The notes beneath the pieces were generated by a model. It worked only from the letters and a program-made list of their open reading frames with translations, did not search any database and was not told where the DNA came from. From Paraphaeosphaeria minitans (taxonomy: Eukaryota > Ascomycota > Dothideomycetes > Pleosporales > Didymosphaeriaceae), in contig WJXW01000005.1 in NCBI GenBank assembly GCA_015832175.1, positions 2,294,001 to 2,358,000 of the forward strand: a DNA stretch of 64,000 nucleotides, written 5' to 3'. Every line of letters starts with the position of its first letter. Position 1 is the first letter of the stretch. This document shows positions 55,271 to 64,000 of the stretch, piece by piece. The translations under genes and the position numbers were made by a program.

Positions 55271-55633
55271 TGCTTTCTTTTATTTTCTTCTTCGCGAAAA
55301 CGCTCAGAGCACAGCGTCAAAGGCCCGCACTCGTCGGGAGATGGTTCGTCGCACCCGAATCGACCACCATTTCTCGCAAGTGCAGTGTCGCGTCCCGTTG
55401 CGTTCGGAAGATTGCTTTGTTAAGGGGTCGAGGGGTGGAATTGTGCGTGAGGCTCGAGGTACGGGGACCTCCAAAGTCAGATGGGTTGTGTCTGACTCGA
55501 CTGACTAGGTAGATAGTGCCTGGCCGGTTTACGTCGCGCAAACGCATGGGGGAAGGAGAGCTTCGATGTGGTGCCTACGGTAATCGCTAGGTAGTGTGGA
55601 CATGGTCAATGCTTTGCCGCCGTTCGGGATTCC

Positions 55634-55800
55634 AGGGGATGCACATTCTACACAGTTTTGTGCATCGCAGTATACTCTATAGCTACGGATGCGTATCCTA
55701 CACACTTTGTGCATCGCAGTATACCTACCCGTTAGGTAGCTACGGATGCACATCCTACACTCCGTGCATCGCGTTACCTATACTCCGTAGCTACCTACCC
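55634..55800. repeat. About 54-bp diverged tandem repeat, 3 copies
   Basis: Units contain CTACGGATGC(A/G)(C/T)ATCCTACAC and TTTGTGCATCGCAGTATAC. Spacing is irregular and copies diverge, so this array is older than its neighbours. Confidence 0.8.
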
Positions 55801-56358
55801 ATCCCACACAACCCATGCATGCGAGCACCGCACCTACACAGTATCCACCATCACCGACTACTACCTACCTCCTGTGTATCTCTCGCTCCGGGTACATCGC
55901 TCGCCCTCGTTGTGCACTGTGCACAGCACAGCACCCCTCCCTCGCAGCCACCTGCCGCAGTACCGCACAACCTCTTTTTCGGATCTGCATCCCTTCTCAG
56001 CCATTGCACCCGTACTTGGTGATGGTACCTGGGCCTTGTCCGATGGCTCTCGTAGTTTCAGGGGCGCTGGGTAGGTACATGGTTGTCGACGCTGGGTATC
56101 CACGTATGGATGCCACACCCTCGAGCTGATCTCGACGTCGGATACTACGTGTAGTTGTGCTCCGAAGACAGGCTCGCCGTGGGACGTGTGGAAGAACGGA
56201 AAGGAGGGGGTATCATTCGTCTAGTTGGTGTGCATGGCTGTTCGCAGTCGATCCGTGCGGGCGACGGACGCTTCTTCGACAGACGGCCAGGATATCTACT
56301 ATTCCCACACGCCCTGCTTCGTCTCAGCTTACCTCATCTCATCTCATCTCATCTCATC

Positions 56359-58061
56359 TCACCTCGCCCCCCCTCCCCTCCGTCCGGCACTACTCTCCAT
56401 GTTGTTCGCATGCGCCAGCAAGAACTTGCAGCACGTAAGCGTGTACTTGCACGCCTTGGTCCACGCCTCGTCCTTGCTCACGCTCAACTTGATGCTCTGG
56501 TCGTGGATCCGATCCTTGCGGATCTGGTACGGCAGGCTCATGCCGCCGCCGACACCGACACCGACATCGACACCGCTACCACCACCGTTACCGCTACCGC
56601 TACCGCTACCGCTACCGCCGGCGGTGCCCGCACCCAGGCCCCCCAGCCCCCCCGCCGTGTGCACGCCGTGCGTCTCGACGAACTCGCCGAGCTGGCGGAG
56701 GCACTCGAGGAAGGCGACCATGGCGGCGTCGATCCTGCGGTGCGTGAAGCCAAAGTTGATGGGGAAGTCGCCCGACGAGAAGAGCTCGAGCCGATGCCGC
56801 GTGACCCCGGCCCCGGCCCGCGCGTCGCCAGCCTCCCCACCGCCCTTGGGCTCCAGCCGCGTAATCGTGCTCGTCGACCCCATGGGACACAGCTCGTACC
56901 CTGCAAACGTGAAGCCCAGACGCTCGGCGAGGGTGGCCAAGAGGAGGCAGGTCTGGCCCCACGCGGCGTTGAGCTCGGGCCAGTCCACGTAGGGGTTGGA
57001 CAGGCGGCCGAGGCGCAGGCCGTTGATGGTGGCGAAGTGGTTGTCGTGCGTGATGTTGAACGAGTCGTTGTAGACGCTGCGGCGCTGGAGGGCACGCAGC
57101 ACGTCGGCGTCGTGCGCGTGTTTGGCGGCCAGGGCGTCGCGCTGCGCGCTGAATTCGTGCAGCGTGATGGCAAAGGCGTTGCGTTGCGCCCAGAAGGACG
57201 CTTCTTCGGCGTCGCAGGCGCGGGCTTCTTCTTCCTCGTGGGCGAGGGCGGCGTCGAGGGCAGCTTTTTCGGCTTCGAGGGCCTCGAGGGTTGAGAGGGC
57301 TGTGGTTTCTGCCTTTTTGGCGCGGGCGAGGGCGGCCGAGGCGGCCGTGAGTTCGTCGGCCGAGGGGACGTCGGTGTTGGCGCGGCGGAGGTAGTCGACG
57401 TAGGCGTCGCGCTCGCGGGTTGCCATGTTGAGGCGTTTGGAGAGGCCCTCCACCAGGAGCTCGGTGCATTCGACGCAGATGGGGTGGTCGATGTCGGAGC
57501 GCGACGAGAGGATCTCGAACATGCGGTCTGTGGTTTCGAGGCCGTCGGCGAGGCTGCCGCCGCCGATGGAGCTGCTGATTCCTGCGGCGCTGGCGCGGCG
57601 TGTCATTTCCGGGGCGTTGGACTGTGTGGGTGTGAGGCGCTCGGGTGTCCGGGGTGCAGCTGGTGGTGAGGAGGGCGTGGCTATCATGGACTCGGAGACG
57701 TCGACGTTGATAAAGGACATTGCGGTAATTTGGGAGCCATGTTGGCCGTGTCGGGAGGAAGGAACGTTTCGTCTGAAGGTTGGATTTCGGGCGGACTGTA
57801 TGGCGGCTTCGTAGGTCTGATGCCTCGACGAGGGGTATGTTGGTCGGGACTGGCGGGAGGGATTATGTCGTTCTTTTTCCTGTTTTCCGGGAACGGTTGT
57901 ATCTGGCATGAATTAGCTACGGTGATTCGAACAACCATCAGCTCCCACCCACCTGTGAGCAGCTTGAAGGCTGCAGGGTTGAGCTGATCTATCGAGGCAT
58001 CGATGTCTATAGGATTGCGGCATTGCTGGCAAGACAGTGCGGGTCGCCTGTCCTTGGCCAT
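56359..58061 (-). CDS. ATG6: Autophagy protein Atg6/Vps30 (Beclin 1)
   Basis: The model joins 58061-57953 and 57902-56359 (550 aa; 50-bp intron, GTGGGT donor, CTAAT branch, phase 1). Atg6 is a subunit of the Vps34 PI3-kinase complexes I and II, for autophagy and vacuolar sorting. It starts MAKDRRPALSCQQCRNPIDI, the family's CxxC N-terminus. A central TDRMFEILSSRSDIDHPICVECTELLVEGL segment leads into a coiled coil (residues about 235-320, Ala/Glu-rich). Then the BARA domain follows with VYNDSFNITHDNHFATINGLRLGRL and WPELNAAWGQTCLLLATLA, ending KYTLTCCKFLLAHANN. A Gly/Ser/Val-rich insert of about 45 residues interrupts the BARA domain. SCM3 is divergent, with only 280 bp between the starts. Confidence 0.93.
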
Positions 58062-58340
58062 GTTGGCCGACGTATGAAGCTGATCAGTCGTGCAAGCGAG
58101 TGAGTGCGCGAGGAAGTTGTATATGGTCGAATTTGGGTGATGGTGATGTTCGACGTTCACCAGCCAGTGAGATCCTCGGCAGGGCCGCAACGCACGCGCT
58201 CCACTTTAGCGCGCCCCGCGCGGATCCTGTGCCACACGCGTTGCCATCGCGTTCGTGCTTTGCGCTTTGCGCCGCGAGCGATAAACCCCCACCCACAAAC
58301 ACGTATACCAACGCTCTCCACCGCGCCCACCTCGCCCGCT
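58062..58340. promoter_or_regulatory. Putative bidirectional promoter ATG6/SCM3
   Basis: The two start codons face apart with 279 bp between them, so the promoters must share this stretch. I recognise no defined factor site. Confidence 0.6.
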
Positions 58341-60545
58341 ATGGAGCCGCCCGCGAAACGAATGCGCATACTGCAGTCCATCGGTGTCGACGAGGTGGAC
58401 GAGACCAATCCGGACTACATCAAGGGCCGGCAGCAGAACGGCGAGTGGCTGAAGAACAAGTTTGAGGCCATCTATGCAAAGTTCGGGGCCATGCCCGACA
58501 TGATGAGTGACGAGGTAGACATGCGCGGCGAGGGGGCCATTGTTGTGGACAGGGGCCACATGAGGAAACTGGACAAGGAATACCGGAACCGGTTGGGACG
58601 ACGACGGACCGTCATGCCCGACGAGAGTCAACTTATCGACGACATGTTCGCGAACGACAAAGAGATGGACATGGACGATGAGGAAGAGGATCACGAGAAG
58701 GACGAATTAGCGCCATCGCAATCGCCAGAGCCTGTGCTTCAGAAGTCGACTACGGAACAGCATGTCTCCCCAGTTGCGCGATCAAGTGGACAGACCGACA
58801 TACCAGTACCGAATACTCCTGCAAATGCTGCGCTTCAAGCTACTCTCGCCGCTTCCGTAAACCCTACAGCCGACCTCTTACAACTCATTCAGTTCCCCCA
58901 AACCCCGGCCGGACAGCAGGCGCGAAAAACATTCGAAGCCCAGACTGCGCAGGCAGTACAGCAGGCCGTATTCTCGATCTTCTCGAGCTTTCTGTCCACT
59001 GTACCCACGTTTCAATCTCCTCAATTAAGTCTTTTGCAACCACCCAAAACGCCCGCTGCTCCTGTAGAGACTCGCGCAGTTGCACCTGCGAGCGCGCCAA
59101 GCCTCTACCGTCCTCCTCCACCCGTGGTTTTGGATTCGCCTGCCACTTCGCGATCAAGTCCTGTGCCTCTTCAAGCTGAACGGAAGAAAAGACGCTCGTT
59201 CGCGGTCGGCGTCCACATCAAGCCCAGACAAGGTGACAGCAGCCGAGAATATGTCCCCCTATTCCTGGACAACAACACAACCCAACCCACAGAAGAAGAC
59301 GCGAACAAGCCGTCGGCTCACAACGAATTATCGAACATGAACCTCCCCACAAGTAAATCCCCGCTAGAACGATCCGAGAAGCCCCGAAGGAGGAGAAGCT
59401 CGAAATACGTCTTCACTGAAGAAGACGACGAGTACATCATCAAGTCGAGGGTACTCCACAAGCGCCCTTTGACTGAGATTGTAAACAGCAGATCACGGTG
59501 GAGGAACTGGAACACAAATTGTATCTCCAAGCGCTGGTGCAACACGCTGAGGGAGCAGGTCGCAGAGATGGAACGATCTGGGGAGTTGGCTTCACTCAGG
59601 GCACGAATGGCTACGGAAGCCGAGAGCGAACGACCCGAAACACAGACCCAAAGCTCGCCTGTAGCTCGGCATCTTCCTACGCCCAGCTCCCTAGGAAACG
59701 ACGAAGCCAAGCAATCAGACGACGAGCCCGAGCTCGAACTTCCCGAACATCTAAACGCATCCGGCGGTCATTTTGACGACGACGAGAAGGACCTACTATC
59801 CTTGTACGACGAAGGCCCAACATGCAACGTCGAAGCCGATCCACTCGGCGATGGGGAGCCATACTCGGATCTGGGCGACGCCCCGGAGATTCCCGAAACG
59901 CCGCTGAACCTCACGCAGGAGACGTCATCGCAGGCCGTCCTCCAGGGCACCGTGACGCGAGAGGCGACGAAAGATGCCGCATCGAGTACTGGCGCTGCAC
60001 CGAAGAAAGACAGCACGAGCAAACCGGCGACAGCAGCGAGCACACCACACGCCTCCTCCTTCTCATCATCATCATCATCATCGAAGAAGCCATCACCCAA
60101 ACCCAATCCTAATCCCAATCCCAACCCCACCGTCCACACCTGCCCCCTCTGCCGCCAAACCTTCCCCACCGCCGCACTCCTCACCACACACACCGCACAC
60201 CCGCATCCCCGCGAAATCCACATCGGCGCAGCACCCCCCGCAAACGCACCCTCCACACCCGCTATTAAACGCGAACCCACCGACGACGACGCCGACATTC
60301 TATCGACGCCGACGACGACGACGTCGCCCCTTCACCCGCCCACCACCACCACCACCCAGCCCACACCGAAAAGCACAAGCAAACTCTCCCGCGCCGAATA
60401 CAACGCCGTAAAACGCACCTGGGCGACGCCCAGCGCGGGCAAGCGCAAGCGCAAGAGGCAAAGCTTGCACAAAGCGGACACGACGCCGCGGAAGCGGTTC
60501 TGGGACGACGCCGGGGACGCGAGCGAGGATGAGCTGGGGGTGTGA
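58341..60545 (+). CDS. SCM3: Centromere CENP-A chaperone Scm3 (HJURP-like)
   Basis: A single exon of 734 aa. Scm3 deposits the centromeric histone H3 variant at the kinetochore. The N-terminal Scm3 core is visible at residues about 25-75: TNPDYIKGRQQNGEWLKNKF, FEAIYAKFGAMPDMMSDEVD and AIVVDRGHMRKL. A central Myb/SANT-like segment follows (KYVFTEEDDEYIIKSRVLHK, SRWRNWNTNCISKRW), which is usual for fungal Scm3. An acidic middle and a C-terminal C2H2 finger (HTCPLCRQTFPTAALLTTHTA, next His about four residues on) complete the protein; the tail is Lys/Arg-rich (GKRKRKRQSLHK). The ATG at 58341 (MEPPAKRMRILQ) is chosen because the frame upstream, although open, is not family-like. This is longer than yeast Scm3, as in other filamentous fungi. 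Confidence 0.85.
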   Translation: MEPPAKRMRILQSIGVDEVDETNPDYIKGRQQNGEWLKNKFEAIYAKFGAMPDMMSDEVDMRGEGAIVVDRGHMRKLDKEYRNRLGRRRTVMPDESQLIDDMFANDKEMDMDDEEEDHEKDELAPSQSPEPVLQKSTTEQHVSPVARSSGQTDIPVPNTPANAALQATLAASVNPTADLLQLIQFPQTPAGQQARKTFEAQTAQAVQQAVFSIFSSFLSTVPTFQSPQLSLLQPPKTPAAPVETRAVAPASAPSLYRPPPPVVLDSPATSRSSPVPLQAERKKRRSFAVGVHIKPRQGDSSREYVPLFLDNNTTQPTEEDANKPSAHNELSNMNLPTSKSPLERSEKPRRRRSSKYVFTEEDDEYIIKSRVLHKRPLTEIVNSRSRWRNWNTNCISKRWCNTLREQVAEMERSGELASLRARMATEAESERPETQTQSSPVARHLPTPSSLGNDEAKQSDDEPELELPEHLNASGGHFDDDEKDLLSLYDEGPTCNVEADPLGDGEPYSDLGDAPEIPETPLNLTQETSSQAVLQGTVTREATKDAASSTGAAPKKDSTSKPATAASTPHASSFSSSSSSSKKPSPKPNPNPNPNPTVHTCPLCRQTFPTAALLTTHTAHPHPREIHIGAAPPANAPSTPAIKREPTDDDADILSTPTTTTSPLHPPTTTTTQPTPKSTSKLSRAEYNAVKRTWATPSAGKRKRKRQSLHKADTTPRKRFWDDAGDASEDELGV

Positions 60546-61203
60546 GTCGCGAGCGTGTATGTATGCATCTATATATGTATATCCGCGCCGCCATTCCCGT
60601 TGTTCTCTGCACGTGATGATTTCTTTGCTGCGATATCGGTTACCCCGACAATTCCATAGCGAGCGGATTCATTCCGCACGGCGAGAGCATGCTATGTAAT
60701 TCTTTCGTCTAGCGATGCCATACTATAGGATGCCACCTTTCAATTCCTCGAGTAAACACTGCCATCGTACCAAGTAGTTAGTCCACTCTCCATTCTCACC
60801 GACACAAACAGTCTTCACTAGGTAGTCCACCTCCACATATCTGAATACCAAGTCAAACCCACACCTCGAGAAAACAATAATGGTATTCAACTTCATCCCC
60901 TCGGCCCGGGAAAGCAATGCTTATTCTGCGTCCTTGAACACGCCACCTCTACTCAAACACTCCCCACAGGCTATCGTACGCACTACCCTCATCCACTTCC
61001 TCGTTTCCAATCTCATATTTCGCCCCCGAACAATACAGAAAGAAATAGTCCGCAACAAATGGAACAGTGGAGTCGCCAGCTCGATCATATGGTCTCGTCA
61101 TCGCGTTCGGCCGTGCTCATCGTTCGTGACAAGAAAAGGACGTAGACCCTGAACGAGGCGGCGTGCGGCGCTGCCGCTGCCGCTTGCGAGCAGGTTGCTC
61201 CGC
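60546..61203. other. Convergent spacer
   Basis: No gene supported. It holds the 3' regions of SCM3 and the NTF2-like gene. Confidence 0.5.
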
Positions 61204-63297
61204 CTAGAAGTCCCAGTTGAACGAGCTGGTAGCGCCCTTGCGCCCGCCGGTCGAGTTGCTCATCGACTTTTTGCCCATTTGCGCGTGCTTGGAATGATCC
61301 TCCGGATCCTCCTCCTCGAACAGGGCGGTGGTACCCCTCCGCCCACCCATTCCGTTGCCCATTGACTTGATGCCCGCGTTCTCCTTCTTCGCCTCATCAG
61401 GATCCTCCTCGAAAAGGCTGAATGCTTTCGTAGCGCTGCGGCCACCCTACACGTGCAGTCAGCAATCATGACCCAAGCGGATTGTAATTGGACACTCACC
61501 ATGCCGTTGCCGGCGATTCGGATCTTCCCCTGTTGTGGAGAAGGCTCGTAGTTGCCCCAGTTCGCGTCCATAGTCTTCAGCACCTTTTGCTGGTTCTGGG
61601 TAGGCTTGGAATCGGGAATGTTACGACCGCCAGGGCTGTCGTCCTTCATCTCCCAGTGAGCGTCGAAGTCTTTCTTGCGTTCATCGTTCTTGACGTGAGT
61701 CATGTCGCGAGGACCCTTGTTATCTCCTTTGGCTTTGGGTGTGTCGAAGTCGTTACCCTCATCGCCCCCCATGATGTGGTCACTGTACAGACCACCTTTG
61801 TTGTTGCCCTGGCGCCCCTTGCCCTGAATTGGCCTCTGTTGGTTAGCATCCGAAGTTCCATCATCCTTAAATTCGAAGTGCGTGTCTGCGTCGCGTCGCG
61901 GCTTGTGAACGACCTCACGATGTACGGGAGAATGCTCCTCCTGTTCCTGATTCGGTTAGCGAATGCTTTGAAGAAAACACAGGGAAACAGGAATCATGGA
62001 TCATAAGGTTTCGGGGGCTCAAAGCCTCTTCCAACAGCTTGTCGACCAGTGTGGCATTGAACTCAAGAGATGTACCCACCTCGTCATCGCTCCATCCGAC
62101 TGACCGCTGATTCCCAGGGAGAATCTTTGGCTTCGTCTTCTCGGGTGTGACGAAATCCTCGAAGTCCCATTGGGACTGGTGCTTCTTGTTGACATTACGT
62201 ACCGGTTCGCTACCTCGGGGAGTGTCCTCGCCGTGGCCGAATTCGAAGTGGTCGTACTTCTTGGAATTAGTCTTGATGCCCCCGGGAGTTGGCGCAGCCT
62301 CGTCGTCTTCATCGAACAGGCGGTTCGGCTTGAAGTTCTTGCCGACGCCTGCTTTCTTAGGGATGCTAGATGCGTTGTGCGAAGTGGGTGTACCGGGCTG
62401 GTCTCCGATCTAAATGAGACACGATCAGCGATGTTTCTTGCGTGGAGGCAAGGTGTGGCTCAGAACTGGATCCGCAGCGACCGATTACGTGCGGCCTTTT
62501 GCTCTAGAGCTCTCATCGTGTTTACTTACAAACAGCTCGCCCATGTTACGGGGCGGAGGTTTCGCGGACTGTGCTCGCGATGCTATCGGGTGCGATTCGA
62601 ATTCGCCCTCCACCTCAGGCTGTCGGTTCTCGAAGAGCGCAAGTGAAGCATGGGGGTCGTTCATCGCATTAGTGGTGTTCTGCCGCGTACCGCGTTGGCG
62701 GACTGAGACCTCGTCTTGGCCACGGCCGCGAGGTGGTTCGGGAGCATCGGGCTGGGGTTCGGTGGCTGCGCTCGTAGCAATAAGCCGGATCTGGTCCTTG
62801 CCATCACGGATGGGCCAGTTGCGTGCGCGTGCGCCAATGACCTCAATCTGCTTGAGAAGCGAGCCTTGGTCCCAGTATTTGCGGATCTGGGTGATCTTGC
62901 CCGCTTCAAAGTTGACGATGTGGACCTGTAGTTCGCGTCAGCTTTCCTGGGGTGGTAAGCCTAAGGGGTGGCTCTTTCCACGTACCATTGGGAACGTCAC
63001 GGTCCGATCGGAGACGAAGTTGTCGTCCAGGCCGGGTAGATAGGCGCCGCCGCCTTGGACGAACTCAATCGTCACCTGCAGGTCGACGCACAGCGCGCCA
63101 TCGTCGTTCTCAATTGCGCTCAGCAACTTGTGCTCCTTCTGCTTCAGCAGCTTCTCCTGCACAGTGAAGTGCTTGAGTATGGCGGGCGCATCATTGATGG
63201 TCGTGAGCGTCGTGATGTAGTGCAACGACGCCTTGTCGGCGAGCGCGCTGGACGAGGGATTCGCCAGGAACCGCGTGTATGTGGAGCTGAGCGACAT
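61204..63297 (-). CDS. NTF2-like fungal protein with C-terminal GGR repeats
   Basis: Five exons (63297-62986, 62925-62530, 62409-62080, 61946-61500, 61446-61204) give 575 aa; all four introns (60, 120, 133, 53 bp) are phase 0. Residues 1-150 look like an NTF2/SnoaL-type cone fold: STYTRFLANPSSSALADKAS, ILKHFTVQEKLLKQKEHKLL, FVSDRTVTFPMVHIVNFEAG, ITQIRKYWDQGSLLKQIEVI. The rest is low-complexity, with WDFEDFVTPEKTKPKILPGN, HFEFKDDGTSDANQQRP and GGLYSDHIMGGDEGNDFDTP. The last 100 residues have three GNGMGGRxG-like units, each followed by an acidic F-containing motif (KAFSLFEEDPDE, ALFEEEDPEDH, TSSFNWDF). I recall similar proteins in other filamentous fungi but no assigned function. Confidence 0.8.
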
Positions 63298-64000
63298 GGC
63301 GGCGCACAATGTCGAGGGCAAGTATGTACGGCGTCCCTAAGTGCGCTTGGTGTTTATCGATACGCGCAGATGTGGATGTTTTTGGCGGGGCGTGGTGGGT
63401 GGTGGGCGGGAAGTGTAAACAAAAGACCCTTGGGGCGCGGTCGGGCGGGAGGTGAAAGAGCGAAACGGCAATGTCCAGAGCGCGTCTGTAAACAAGGAGG
63501 CCGCGACCCTAACCTACCGCACGAGTAGGGCCGTACCCTACCACTGCAGCTGCATGTCCCTGAAGCGCAAGTTGCTGCCGCAGGTGGATCCCTGCATCCT
63601 GCATCTTGTCCCGCAATTTGAGAAGAGCCAGACGCGTCTCCAAACTGTGCGCCACCCGGATACAAGCACGCGCACCGCCACAGCATGTCCTTTGGGGGAG
63701 AACTGCGGACTGCGGTGAAGACATCATGAAGGATGAAATATTATATTGATCACTATACACAAGGGCAATTGTCCGGTTCCGTCTCTGCTCGACGCCCATC
63801 GCACACCGACCAACCGTTCCGCAACCGTTTGGCGTGTTTCAGATGCCTGTTTTGGTCATCTCCCTTCGTACCCCACGGCAGACAGAATTCTTGTCGCCTC
63901 AAACCCTTAATTTACACGCAAAGAGATGCAGAACAGATTAGGCGCGGTGGCAAATTAGCCTGTCGAAATGCAACAGAAGTTTGCGCACATGTGCCAAAGG
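63298..64000. other. Right flank, no supportable gene
   Basis: Promoter side of the NTF2-like gene, then sequence without a recognisable coding region up to the window edge. Short frames on both strands have no motifs. Confidence 0.4.

Larger units (their letters stand above)
52122..56358. other. Repeat-rich gene-free island
   Basis: About 4.2 kb between the F-box-like gene and ATG6 holds at least six unrelated tandem arrays (listed separately) and no supportable gene. Open frames in the arrays (for example TPAPTTP repeats) lack starts and domains. Confidence 0.6.

Noticed and set aside
55117..55512. Phe/Leu-rich membrane-like frame across 55.1-55.3 kb
   Set aside because: It is only the translation of the (TTTTTCTC)n tract.

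Overview
The window looks like nuclear DNA of a filamentous ascomycete (Pezizomycotina). I infer this from intron-split genes with short introns (mostly 43-130 bp, GT-AG, CTAAC/CTAAT-like branch sites), from the gene content (PEX5, RRN3, ATG6, SCM3 with Myb and zinc-finger parts, a Ste20/GCK kinase, GH114), and from an expanded fungal family with an LLRLPAEIR-type start. That last family and the fungal CorA-like family suggest a Dothideomycete, but this is an inference. No tRNA, rRNA, CRISPR array or intact transposon was seen.

Layout. 1-10 kb: an RNA-binding protein with two RRMs and a mitochondrial-type leader, the peroxisomal import receptor PEX5, a decayed F-box/LRR-like gene, and a DHDPS-family aldolase. 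10-16 kb: a long block with no supportable gene. 16-27 kb: an accessory-looking block with three LPAEIR-type (2EXR/DUF7730-like) genes and one remnant of the same family, a CorA-like transporter gene broken by two frameshifts and in-frame stops, a Fig1-like gene with a late frameshift, and a 17-bp minisatellite. 28-48 kb: mostly conserved housekeeping genes: a membrane RING-H2 protein, a cyclophilin, RRN3, a Nak1/Kic1-type kinase, a small Lys/Pro-rich protein, a mitochondrial PPR-like protein, a secreted GH114 enzyme with a CBM1, and an exopolyphosphatase. 48-52 kb: a WrbA/Pst2-type flavodoxin-like quinone oxidoreductase and an F-box/LRR-like gene. 52-56 kb: an island of at least six different tandem repeats without genes. 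56-63 kb: ATG6 and SCM3 in divergent orientation, then a five-exon NTF2-like fungal protein.

The genes do not form one pathway. The contrast is between conserved housekeeping genes, whose exons join in phase throughout, and the 6-8 kb and 16-27 kb regions, where gene copies are decaying. The most interesting single signal is the flavodoxin gene at 48.5-49.5 kb: its ordinary TGA stop is followed in the same frame by 72 more codons ending in a CaaX-like CLVQ, so a second, lipid-anchored isoform made by stop-codon readthrough is possible. Other points worth checking are an 8-nt micro-exon and a CBM1 fusion in the GH114 gene, an intron that splits the start codon of the RRM gene, and seven TRDWKFP-like repeats in the kinase tail.

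All gene models were built by eye from reading frames, splice signals and remembered family motifs; no search was run.
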